Shown here: piece after piece, positions 8,055 to 15,843 of the stretch | How positions within the stretch are numbered: the first letter of the stretch is position 1 | Layout of the letters: the number at the start of each line of letters is the position of its first letter | Assembly (NCBI GenBank): GCA_041920565.1 | Contig: JBHGXS010000067.1 | Span: 124,001 to 188,000 of the forward strand | From: JAGHKQ01 sp041920565 | GTDB taxonomy: Bacteria > Bacillota > Bacilli > Bacillales > Bacillaceae_G | Length of the DNA: 64,000 nucleotides | Direction of reading: 5' to 3' | Made by a program: the position numbers and the translations under genes | Notes under the pieces: model-generated | What the model was told of the DNA's origin: nothing | Database searches by the model: none | Seen by the model: only the letters and a program-made list of their open reading frames with translations

Positions 8055-8086
8055 AAAGAGAAGCTTTTTTTAAAGCTTCTCTTCTT
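8055..8086 (+). terminator. Terminator after the Sir2 remnant
   Basis: GAGAAGCTTT and AAAGCTTCTC form a 10-bp stem around a short T loop. The T-rich 3' side is weak, so it may act mainly as a structure that once terminated sir2. Confidence 0.55.
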
Positions 8087-8135
8087 GCATTATATATATC
8101 CATTTCTTCATCATTGCAGAATAGTACTCGCAAAT

Positions 8136-9068
8136 TTAAAAAATCTTTCCATGCCACTCATCAATCGGAAGCTGATACGTTCTTCCTCTGGTTGCACCTG
8201 AATGTTTTAGATCTATCGAAATGAGTATGTTAGTGGCAATTGATCTTGAAGGAAGCTGAAGAAAGTCACGCAACTGCTGGTTCGTGATGGTGGAGCGGAG
8301 AAGGAGAGCATAATCTTGTAATGCAGCTAAATGTGCTTCCTTAGACGAATAATTACAAGTAAGACAAACCCAAGAACTTCCCTTTCTTCTCATAGGTATT
8401 GAAAAGCAGCTAGGACAATGGACCCCTTTTAATAGATCTGTTTCAGGAATGTGAAACCGCTGAAGAACATCTGGAACATTCGGGGTATGTTGTTTTAACA
8501 AAAAAGTTGAAAGTTTACGCAACTCCTTTTCCGAGAGCTTCTCCTCTTTGTATTTCTCCTCAAGTGATTCTATTTTCGATATGAGATTCTCTCGGTGGAT
8601 CACATTTTGGAAGCGGTATTTGTTTTCTGTAGAAGCTTTAATAATAGTCGATGGGCTGCTGATGACAACCAGAGTCTCTATTGGTACAGCGGGGAATTTA
8701 TTGTTCTTTATCCATTCACCTAATTGGGACTGCTGACGTTTCACCTGCAATAAAGGGTTAGGAAATCCTTCTTCTTTCCCATTCACAGTTCGAATGAGCT
8801 GATGGAAGATGTTATCGAAATACAGTGTGCCAGTAACATTCTTCACTTCAATTAAAAGGATGAAAAATGGGGAGAGAATCAGCGTATCAATCTGAAAAAA
8901 ATGAAGGGAATTAGAAAGGCGAAGATCGTGGAAAATGAGGGATCTTTTTTTGGAAAGAAAACCTAAGTAGTAATCCAATGACTGCTCGCCCCGATAACCG
9001 GCCATACTTTTTGCAAGCTCCTCTTCAATTATGGATCGTTTCGGGTGAGATGGCGGCAGCCTCCTCAA
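8136..9068 (-). CDS. NERD domain protein (probable N-terminal frameshift)
   Basis: Nuclease-related domain protein: residues about 30-140 carry the NERD core (DTLILSPFFILLIEVKNVTGTLYFD), a helical region follows, then a zinc-finger-like CPSC...CLTC motif near residues 220-235. Biochemical role unknown. The frame opens only from TTG at 9068. Upstream, an ATG at 9119 with a good AGGAG reads MIKKERKNR then stops, whereas adding one base to the T6 run at 9097-9102 would fuse it in frame as MIKKERKKPLKIQKLEALLRRLPP. The gene is therefore probably frameshifted at its 5' end, by mutation, sequencing error or slippage. Confidence 0.8.
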   Translation of the reverse strand: MRRLPPSHPKRSIIEEELAKSMAGYRGEQSLDYYLGFLSKKRSLIFHDLRLSNSLHFFQIDTLILSPFFILLIEVKNVTGTLYFDNIFHQLIRTVNGKEEGFPNPLLQVKRQQSQLGEWIKNNKFPAVPIETLVVISSPSTIIKASTENKYRFQNVIHRENLISKIESLEEKYKEEKLSEKELRKLSTFLLKQHTPNVPDVLQRFHIPETDLLKGVHCPSCFSIPMRRKGSSWVCLTCNYSSKEAHLAALQDYALLLRSTITNQQLRDFLQLPSRSIATNILISIDLKHSGATRGRTYQLPIDEWHGKIF

Positions 9069-9214
9069 AAGAGCTTCTAATTTTTGAATCTTCAGCGGTT
9101 TTTTCGCTCTTTTTTAATCATCTTATCAACTCCTATTTCTTAATGAGGGGAGTATTCTATTAAAAAGCAGCCGATTCCTTCTAAATTTACAAAATTTGAG
9201 AAATTATCTAGTTA

Positions 9215-9402
9215 AATTGTACCAAAATGAAGTGGAATTGCACGATACTCAACATAATTGAACCAAATTGATATAGAATTGCACCGTTTTCTCATGAATT
9301 GCACCAAATCCGCACACAATTGCACCGTTTTCCCAGATAATTGCACCAAACACAAGATACAAATATTAAAATCGCTGCGCACTATGGCGGGGACTTATTC
9401 TT
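9215..9402 (+). repeat. Phased AATTGCACC array, copy 1 (7 units)
   Basis: Seven degenerate units beginning AATTG(C/T/A)ACC, with TTG cores at 9217, 9238, 9258, 9279, 9299, 9320 and 9341, i.e. spacings 21,20,21,20,21,21. The last unit continues into the tail ACACAAGATAC found in other copies, then CGCTGCGC...TTCAAA up to the spoIID terminator. No coding potential. Confidence 0.85.
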
Positions 9403-9429
9403 CAAACAAACAGCCGGGTCTCCCCGGCT
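9403..9429 (-). terminator. Terminator of spoIID
   Basis: AGCCGGG/CCCGGCT stem with a 4-base loop overlaps the spoIID stop codon and is followed on the minus strand by GTTTGTTTG. Confidence 0.7.
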
Positions 9430-10447
9430 ATTGTTTCGCAGTCAGCGTCTGCTCGTATTGATTTAAGCTCGTAATTTGCACACCTGTGTAATAATGCTTG
9501 ATGATATCTTGATAGTTCTTGCCTTCCTTCGCCATGCCGTTTGCCCCGTATTGACTCATTCCCACGCCGTGACCGTACCCTTTTGTTGTGATGACAATGT
9601 TTTGCCCCTGTTGCTGCCATGTAAAATCAGAAGAACGAAGACCAAGCTTTTCGCGAATTTGTTTTCCCGTCAGCTTTTTGCCGTTAAAATCGACAACGCC
9701 GACCCGTTTCCCGGCTGTACGTGATATGATTTTACCGATGGAGCCGTCCTTTGAAATGGTGACTCCCAATTTTTTTTGAAAATCGGCAACACTTATCGTT
9801 TGCTTGCTTGAAAACTTTGGAGAATCTTTATCCCAAGGACTGTCTACGCTTTTCAAATAGGGTGTCGCACTTCCCCAGTAATCCTCGGAGTTTTCCGTAA
9901 ATCCGTTGCTGGTGGAAAAAAAGGAAGCTGTGATAGGAGTCCCGTCGTATGTAAGGACTTGTCCTGCGGTCGCTGTGACCGCCTTACGAATTCTTTTCAT
10001 TTTCCAATCGTAGTCTTTCCCCCATATTTTCTTCAGCTCTGCATCATTTTTAAACACCTGATGCTCAATCGTGTCCGTTACATTCCCCTTATCGGTTGCT
10101 CTGCCTTGCTCGTTCAGCATTTTTTTCACGATAAAGGTACGGGCTGTCAGCGCTTGTGCTTTTAATGCTTCCAACTCAAAGTCGGCGGGCATTTCCGCTG
10201 CGACAACTCCGACAACATAGTCTTCAATCGGCAGCGTCTCAACGATTTTTTGCTTGCTGCGGTATACGGCCACTTGCACGTCGCTTGGCGAGGAAATCGC
10301 TGCTTCTGCCGTCGTCTTTGTTTGCGCCTCTTCGACAAGGCTTTCCTTTACTGTTTCATGAAATGGAAGCACAAGCAAAGCCGGCAAGACAATGACAAGA
10401 ACAAACAGCACTGAAAGGAGAACCAAAAGCGGCTTCGTCATTTTCAT
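9428..10447 (-). CDS. spoIID: Stage II sporulation protein D (lytic transglycosylase)
   Basis: Membrane-bound peptidoglycan transglycosylase of the DMP (SpoIID-SpoIIM-SpoIIP) engulfment complex. The 339-residue product has an N-terminal membrane segment (MKMTKPLLVLLSVLFVLVIVLPALL) and the SpoIID domain with YVVGVVAAEMPADFELEALKAQALTARTF, including the catalytic Glu, and the C-terminal GYGHGVGMSQYGA motif. Start at 10447 has GGAGG 10 bases upstream and gives near-B. subtilis length (343); the in-frame start at 10510 adds a basic extension. Confidence 0.95.
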   Translation of the reverse strand: MKMTKPLLVLLSVLFVLVIVLPALLVLPFHETVKESLVEEAQTKTTAEAAISSPSDVQVAVYRSKQKIVETLPIEDYVVGVVAAEMPADFELEALKAQALTARTFIVKKMLNEQGRATDKGNVTDTIEHQVFKNDAELKKIWGKDYDWKMKRIRKAVTATAGQVLTYDGTPITASFFSTSNGFTENSEDYWGSATPYLKSVDSPWDKDSPKFSSKQTISVADFQKKLGVTISKDGSIGKIISRTAGKRVGVVDFNGKKLTGKQIREKLGLRSSDFTWQQQGQNIVITTKGYGHGVGMSQYGANGMAKEGKNYQDIIKHYYTGVQITSLNQYEQTLTAKQ

Positions 10448-10591
10448 GCCTTTTCTTCCTCCGAATGTCATTTTCTTGTTTACTTTATTCTTATGGCTTG
10501 GGACAAGCAATTAGAACAAGAAAAAGAATCGGAGTGTAGCAGCCGCCTCTAGCATGCGCATCCATTACTTGTTGTTGCTGTGTTTATAGGT

Positions 10592-11206
10592 TTATTTAAA
10601 TTTGTTTGGAAATTGCTTGATTATACCATTTGTAATCGCATCAGCTAATTTAATGATATGATCTTCCCCTTTATCATAAGAAATGATATTGGTCTCCCAG
10701 TCTTTTTTTATTCTAGCAACAGCCTCATCTGTTAGCATTTTTAAATGCGTGTACAGTAATTCCTTTAATTCTTTGTTTGACCAATTTGGGTTAGCGCTGC
10801 TTAGAAAATCCGCTATATCATCTGCATTCTGATGCCATTGTTTATTATATTTTTCTAATTTAGTCTTGTCTCCATTTTTAGCTGCTTCAACTACCTTACC
10901 TGCAACTAATATATGTTCTTTTAAAAGCTCAGTTAACTTATTTCCAGCCGCATCACCATAATATGGTTTTATCGCATTTCCGATATCTTCTTGATTTTTT
11001 AAAAGTCTGGCTAAAACCGCATTCTGGTCTTCTAGTTGCGCGAAATGGCTTATGATATAGTTCCTTGTCCATGAAACGTGATCTATCCAAAGCTTCCGAA
11101 AATCAAACATTAATTTTATTTTAGATTGGCTATAGCATGATTCTTGCACACGGTTACTTTCTTCCACTTCAGCTTTTAACGGTGCATTTATGCATACAAA
11201 AAGCAA
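10592..11206 (-). CDS. Secreted all-helical protein of unknown function (signal peptide frameshifted)
   Basis: The mature region (FRKLWIDHVSWTRNYIISHFAQLEDQ...DIGNAIKPYYGDAAGNKLTELLKEHI...) is a conserved Bacillus helical protein, often mislabelled glycosyltransferase; function is unknown. The frame opens at a TTG (11206) inside the signal peptide. An ATG at 11228 with AAGGAG 9 bases upstream reads MKKFLLRF and is in a different frame, stopping after 19 codons. One missing base would join MKKFLL to LLFVCINAPLKA, a plausible signal peptide. The gene is probably inactive or poorly secreted unless the shift is a sequencing error. Confidence 0.75.
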   Translation of the reverse strand: MLFVCINAPLKAEVEESNRVQESCYSQSKIKLMFDFRKLWIDHVSWTRNYIISHFAQLEDQNAVLARLLKNQEDIGNAIKPYYGDAAGNKLTELLKEHILVAGKVVEAAKNGDKTKLEKYNKQWHQNADDIADFLSSANPNWSNKELKELLYTHLKMLTDEAVARIKKDWETNIISYDKGEDHIIKLADAITNGIIKQFPNKFK

Positions 11207-11455
11207 ATCTTAGTAAAAACTTTTTCATGTACATTGACTCCTTTTTATAATATGTACAAGTATCTATCTCCCCTCGAGTAGTTTAAAATGATTTCCATTT
11301 TCTATTCCCTCCTTGTCCAGAGAAAGCTGAATACGGTTGAACCCCCTTTGGTTAATTTAATTTTCTAAATTTTTAATATAAAATTGCATATTCTGCTTTT
11401 ATTTTGACTATAACAATTAATGTAGAAACTCATCTTGACTGAGGATTCAGACATG

Positions 11456-11495
11456 CCTCCATCCTTTATCCCCCTTGAGGGATGGAGGTGTTTTT
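11456..11495 (+). terminator. Orphan terminator-like hairpin
   Basis: CCTCCATCC (11456-11464) and GGATGGAGG (11480-11488) form a 9-bp perfect stem followed by TGTTTTTC on the plus strand. No plus-strand gene ends here, so it may end an unseen small RNA or be part of the neighbouring repeat element. Confidence 0.5.
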
Positions 11496-11570
11496 CAAAC
11501 AGGATGAAAAAGTTTTGGGCTTCATGTCTAGCATTTCCACCCTAACCTATATGAAAATGCTTTTCGAATG
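11496..11570. repeat. Hairpin repeat with CTAGCATTTC, copy 1
   Basis: CTAGCATTTCC followed after about 16 bases by GAAAATGCTTTT, preceded by GGATGAAAAAGTT. A related hairpin (CTAGCATTTC...GAAATGCTTTTT and GGATGAAAAAGTT on its complement) occurs at 52195-52260. Similarity is partial. Confidence 0.4.
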
Positions 11571-11578
11571 AAAAAAAC

Positions 11579-11780
11579 TAAACACAGGCAACCCGTGTTC
11601 AGCCCTTTTTTTGATTCCAGCATGGTCAAACTTCATACGAATTGCACGAAAATAGTCGCAATTGCACCAAAACGACATGAATTTGCACCAAATTCAAACT
11701 AATTGCACCAAACTGACATGGAATTGCACCAAATTCAAACTAATTGCACCAAACATAAAATACGCTTCCAACGTGTGTTC
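11579..11780 (+). repeat. Phased AATTGCACC array, copy 2 (6 units) with head hairpin
   Basis: Head: AACAC...GTGTT hairpin and T7 (11581-11612), then TTCCAGCA...CTTCATACG. Six units follow with TTG cores at 11642, 11662, 11683, 11703, 11724 and 11744: spacing 20,21,20,21,20, a strict 41-bp super-period. Two alternate unit types are visible (AAATTCAAACT and AAACTGACATG). The tail ACATAAAATACGCTTC runs to the murAA terminator. Confidence 0.88.
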
Positions 11781-11796
11781 TCTATTTTCTTGTAAA

Positions 11797-11822
11797 GAAA
11801 AAAGAAGCCGGTGGGCGGCTTC
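11797..11822 (-). terminator. Terminator of murAA
   Basis: GAAGCCG/CGGCTTC stem with loop CCCAC, followed on the minus strand by TTTTTT, directly after the murAA stop. Confidence 0.85.
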
Positions 11823-11825
11823 TTC

Positions 11826-13133
11826 TTATGCATGAAGGTCGGAAGTGCTTTGCTCATTTACCAACTCTTCTGTATGTTCTTTTACACGTTCAATGTCTGC
11901 ACCAAGTGCAGCAAGTTTACTATGGAAGTTTACATATCCTCGGTCAAGATGCTTTAGTTCTGTTACACGAGTGTATCCGTCTGCTACAAGACCAGCCAGA
12001 ATCAATGCAGCAGCGGCGCGCAAGTCCGTTGCGGCTACTTCTGCTCCTTGTAAATCACACGGTCCATTCATAATAACGGAACGACCCTCAATTTTAATAT
12101 CTGCATTCATGCGGCGGAATTCTTCGACGTGCATGAAACGGTTCTCAAATACCGTCTCCGTAATCATACTCGTTCCTTCCGCTTTCAGAAGAAGCGCCAT
12201 CATTTGGGATTGCATATCTGTAGGGAATCCCGGATGCGGCATCGTTTTGATATCCACAGCTTTCAGCTTTTCAGGACCAATAATACGAACGCCTTCTTCT
12301 TCCTCGATGATAGTAACGCCCATTTCCCTCATTTTTGCTGTTATGGAGCTGATGTGCTCCGGAACTGCATTTTCAATCAAGATATTTCCGCCTGTAATCG
12401 CCGCAGCAACCATAAATGTTCCTGTTTCAATGCGGTCTGGAATAATAGTATGATGAGTTCCATATAATTTATTGACGCCTTCGATACGAATTGTACCTGT
12501 TCCCGCACCGCGCACTTTTGCGCCCATTCCGTTTAAGAAGTTTGCTAAGTCGACAATTTCAGGTTCTTTTGCAGCATTTTCAATAATTGTTGTACCTTCT
12601 GCCAAAACTGCCGCAGACATGATGTTTTCTGTCGCGCCTACACTTGGAAAATCAAGGTAAATTTTTGCGCCGTGCAGCCTGCCTTCTGTGTATGCTTCTA
12701 CAAAGCCGTTGCCTACCTTTACCTTGGCACCCATTGCTTCAAAGCCTTTCAAGTGCAAATCGATAGGACGGGAACCGATTGCACAGCCGCCAGGCAATGC
12801 TATTCTTGCACGGCCTTTGCGCGCCAACAGCGGACCCATGACTTGAACAGAGGCACGCATTTTTCGTACATATTCAAAAGGCGCTTCGATCTCAAGCTCC
12901 TTGGATGCATCTACAATTACTTGACCGTTTTCGAATGATACTTCTGCATTTAGATGTCGTAGCACTTCATTAATTGTATACACATCGGAAAGAGCTGGTA
13001 CATCAGATATGACGTTTTTTCCTTCACTCGCTAATAAGGATGCAGCGATTACTGGTAAAACGGCATTTTTGGCGCCCTCTACACGCACGGTGCCGTTTAA
13101 CCGATTTCCGCCACGGACGATGATTTTTTCCAA
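11826..13133 (-). CDS. murAA: UDP-N-acetylglucosamine 1-carboxyvinyltransferase MurAA
   Basis: Transfers enolpyruvate from PEP to UDP-GlcNAc, the first committed step of peptidoglycan synthesis; fosfomycin target. The 435-residue product starts LEKIIVRGGNRLNGTVRVEGAKNAVLP (TTG start at 13133 with GGAGGG 7 bases upstream) and has the catalytic Cys loop at about residue 117 (ALPGGCAIGSRPIDLHLKGFEAMGA). The longer open frame to 13259 lies over the ywmB end and is not conserved. Neighbours spoIID and ywmB identify it as MurAA rather than the paralogue at 55.3 kb. Confidence 0.95.
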   Translation of the reverse strand: MEKIIVRGGNRLNGTVRVEGAKNAVLPVIAASLLASEGKNVISDVPALSDVYTINEVLRHLNAEVSFENGQVIVDASKELEIEAPFEYVRKMRASVQVMGPLLARKGRARIALPGGCAIGSRPIDLHLKGFEAMGAKVKVGNGFVEAYTEGRLHGAKIYLDFPSVGATENIMSAAVLAEGTTIIENAAKEPEIVDLANFLNGMGAKVRGAGTGTIRIEGVNKLYGTHHTIIPDRIETGTFMVAAAITGGNILIENAVPEHISSITAKMREMGVTIIEEEEGVRIIGPEKLKAVDIKTMPHPGFPTDMQSQMMALLLKAEGTSMITETVFENRFMHVEEFRRMNADIKIEGRSVIMNGPCDLQGAEVAATDLRAAAALILAGLVADGYTRVTELKHLDRGYVNFHSKLAALGADIERVKEHTEELVNEQSTSDLHA

Positions 13134-13179
13134 GTTATTCCCCTCCGTGTCAATATTTTTCACGTTTCGTTTCAATCTA

Positions 13180-13914
13180 TTAATACTCAGATGTAATAAT
13201 CGGTGAGCCAACCACAACGGTCGTCTTGTTGTGAGTATGACGCAAAGCCACTTGTACATTCATTTTTTCTCTCTCTGTCAGAAGAGCGTCATTCCACTTT
13301 CCAGTATATGCTGATACCGAAACGAATGCTTCTTCTTGTAACGCCTCAATGGGCTTTGCTGAAAAAGATGTTAAGATTTCACTTGCCTGATTTTGCAAAA
13401 CACCTTCAATGTTATCACTCAAAACCCCTCGAATACAAGTATAAATTGTAGGTTTTTGACTAAAAATTTTATCCATTTCTTTACGAATTTGGGCTGAAAA
13501 CGCTCTCCTTTTTTTCTTGTTCCAATCTTTCCCTTTTGCTTCATAAATAAGAAAGGCTTGATATTTAGTATTTACTTTTGTCGCCGTTACAACCAGCCTT
13601 TCCTCGTAATTCGGCATTTTTTTTACGGCCGTTGCTTTCAGTTGTCCTTCTTTATGTTCCATCGCCCATTTTACACCGTTTGTTTTCTTCTCTATCTCAT
13701 GCAGCAGCTGGTTGAACGTATGTAAATCTTTTATGGAATGCTTTTCTTCCCTTGCGTATAAGGACCAGTCTGTCATCTCTATATGGTTCTTTTTATATAC
13801 ATCAGCCATTTGGGCAAGCTTATCCATTTCATGTGATGCTGTACGATCATATCCGAACAAAAAAATAACGATTCCTAAACTTACGACCAGCAACGCCTGC
13901 ATGATTTTCCCCAT
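13180..13914 (-). CDS. ywmB: YwmB family protein
   Basis: The 244-residue protein has an N-terminal hydrophobic segment (ALLVVSLGIVIFLFG), then the YwmB domain sometimes named TATA-box-binding-like after its fold (DUF1779). Probably secreted or membrane-tethered; function unknown. AGGAGG precedes the ATG. Gene order murAA-ywmB-ywzB matches other Bacillus. Confidence 0.85.
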   Translation of the reverse strand: MGKIMQALLVVSLGIVIFLFGYDRTASHEMDKLAQMADVYKKNHIEMTDWSLYAREEKHSIKDLHTFNQLLHEIEKKTNGVKWAMEHKEGQLKATAVKKMPNYEERLVVTATKVNTKYQAFLIYEAKGKDWNKKKRRAFSAQIRKEMDKIFSQKPTIYTCIRGVLSDNIEGVLQNQASEILTSFSAKPIEALQEEAFVSVSAYTGKWNDALLTEREKMNVQVALRHTHNKTTVVVGSPIITSEY

Positions 13915-14008
13915 TGTTTCTCCTCCTTTTTTCTAGTATCCATTGTTAACAGGAAACAAAGGATGTATACGAAAACAGGAGGAGTTTCGTTCTGCAGATA
14001 TGGACAAA

Positions 14009-14254
14009 TTATTTGAAAATATATGGAAGCGTTTTGGAGTATCCTAAATAGTCTAAAAAGAAGTTGCTTACCGTTGCGCCGATCGCAATTGTAACTAAAA
14101 TAAGAAGCACTCTTGTCTGCAGCACACGGCCTTTTTTCATCAGTCGCTCATAGTGGATGCCTTGCAGCGCCCACCATGTAAGAGTAATAAACAGTAAATG
14201 CGAGCATATGGCAATGAGTGCATGTTGCCCCAACATCAATTGCATTTCTTTCAC
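14009..14254 (-). CDS. ywzB: DUF1146 family membrane protein YwzB
   Basis: An 81-residue protein with two hydrophobic segments (residues about 10-30, ALIAICSHLLFITLTWWAL, and 48-68, LLILVTIAIGATVSNFFLDYL), typical of DUF1146. Function unknown; in Bacillus it sits next to ywmB near the atp or nuo operon. Confidence 0.85.
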   Translation of the reverse strand: MKEMQLMLGQHALIAICSHLLFITLTWWALQGIHYERLMKKGRVLQTRVLLILVTIAIGATVSNFFLDYLGYSKTLPYIFK

Positions 14255-14325
14255 CTTCTTAAAGGAAAGTAAAAAGTGTAGAGCATTTGTATCTCTACAC
14301 TTTTGTCTTGTACTATTATATCATT

Positions 14326-15837
14326 TCATCTTCCCTGCGTCATGAAATCACGGAAGTCAAAGTTCGTAAAGAAGAAATCATACCCAAGTGCCGGAAGGAT
14401 ACCGAACAAGACAGTTCCGGCTGCACAGATGACGATGACTGCCGTTAAATTCCATGGAAGTCGAATCCTTTCTGTTCCTCCTTTACGGAAGAACATTTGC
14501 TGCAGCACTCGGAAGTAATAGAAGAACGAAACTACCGTTGTCGCCATCATGACGGAAGCTAACACGTAATGTGCCGGCTGCATCACAAATGCGCCAAGGA
14601 AGATATTTACCTTTCCGATAAAGCCTGCTGTTCCAGGGAATCCGGCCAGCGATAAGATGAATACCGTCATCATAATAGCCGCAAACGGAGAGCGATGGTA
14701 CAGCCCGGCAAGCACTTCAAGGTTCTCGCTGTCAGATTGGCGAAGCAGTCCGTGAATAATGGCAAAGGCACCGATGTTCATCAGTAAATAGGCCAACATG
14801 TAAACCCACATGCTGTCGAGCATAAACGGCGACAACGCCACAAACGGAACGAGCAAGTACCCAGCATGTGCAATGCTCGAATACGCAAAGAGACGTTTTA
14901 CATTGTTTTGTTTTAATGCAATAGCATTTCCCACTACCATTGTAATGCCTGCAAGGACGGCAATGTAGATTTTCATATCGGCGAATAGTGACGTCATACC
15001 GCTTTCATCCGGAATCCCTGCAAAAATAGATAGGAAAATGCGCATGATAATCACAAAGCCCGTAATTTTGGAAACCGCACCCAAAAACGCCGTAACCGGA
15101 GTCGGAGCTCCTTGATATACATCCGGCGCCCACATATGGAACGGCGCTGCCGCCAGCTTAAAGCATAACCCGACAAACATAAGCAGGAAAGCCAAAGATA
15201 ATAGGAAGGCAATGTCCGTGTTCATAGATTGCACTAAAATTCCTTGTATCTTAATAATATTTGTCGTTCCTGTTACCCCGTACAAGTAGCTCATCCCGAA
15301 TAAAGTAATGGCAGTGGAAATTCCGCCGTTAATGACATATTTCATGGCCGCTTCGTTGGAAGCCTCATTGCGCTTGCGAATGCCGACAAGCACAAAAGAC
15401 GAAAGTGACAACAGCTCTAACCCGACGAACAAAGTAATTAAGTCGGAGCTGGATGCCATGAACATTCCGCCAAGAAGCGCAGTTAAAAACAAGTAGTAAT
15501 ATTCCCCTTGATCGGTAATCGGGTCTTTTTCCGTGTCGCTCATCGCCAGGAAGAATACAAGAGCCGCACCCGCCAGCAACAATGTCTTAAATGCTTTTGC
15601 AAAGCTGTCTAAACGGAAGGTTCCGTATAAAATTTCCGTAACCGGCTCATTATAAAGTAAAATAAGCGAAGCCAGGGCAAGAATGACAGCCCCGAGACCA
15701 ATGTAAGCCAACAGCTGACGGCTGATTCGTTTTCCTGCAAATAAATCCAGTAGTGATAGAAGGACGGCTGCCAAAACAATGATAAATTCCGGCGTCATCA
15801 TTTTCCATTCAAAGCTGAGAAACGTATGTAAATCCAT
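14326..15837 (-). CDS. nuoN: NADH-quinone oxidoreductase subunit N
   Basis: Antiporter-like proton-pumping subunit of respiratory complex I. The 503-residue, about 14-helix protein contains the conserved Lys-bearing helices and the motif NVKRLFAYSSIAHAGYLLV. Last gene of the minus-strand nuo operon, 6 bases after nuoM. Confidence 0.94.
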   Translation of the reverse strand: MDLHTFLSFEWKMMTPEFIIVLAAVLLSLLDLFAGKRISRQLLAYIGLGAVILALASLILLYNEPVTEILYGTFRLDSFAKAFKTLLLAGAALVFFLAMSDTEKDPITDQGEYYYLFLTALLGGMFMASSSDLITLFVGLELLSLSSFVLVGIRKRNEASNEAAMKYVINGGISTAITLFGMSYLYGVTGTTNIIKIQGILVQSMNTDIAFLLSLAFLLMFVGLCFKLAAAPFHMWAPDVYQGAPTPVTAFLGAVSKITGFVIIMRIFLSIFAGIPDESGMTSLFADMKIYIAVLAGITMVVGNAIALKQNNVKRLFAYSSIAHAGYLLVPFVALSPFMLDSMWVYMLAYLLMNIGAFAIIHGLLRQSDSENLEVLAGLYHRSPFAAIMMTVFILSLAGFPGTAGFIGKVNIFLGAFVMQPAHYVLASVMMATTVVSFFYYFRVLQQMFFRKGGTERIRLPWNLTAVIVICAAGTVLFGILPALGYDFFFTNFDFRDFMTQGR

Positions 15838-15843
15838 TCTATC

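Noticed and set aside
9215..9360. CRISPR array
   Set aside because: Units are contiguous, degenerate and 20-21 bp apart with no unique spacers of 30-40 bp, and no cas genes are present.
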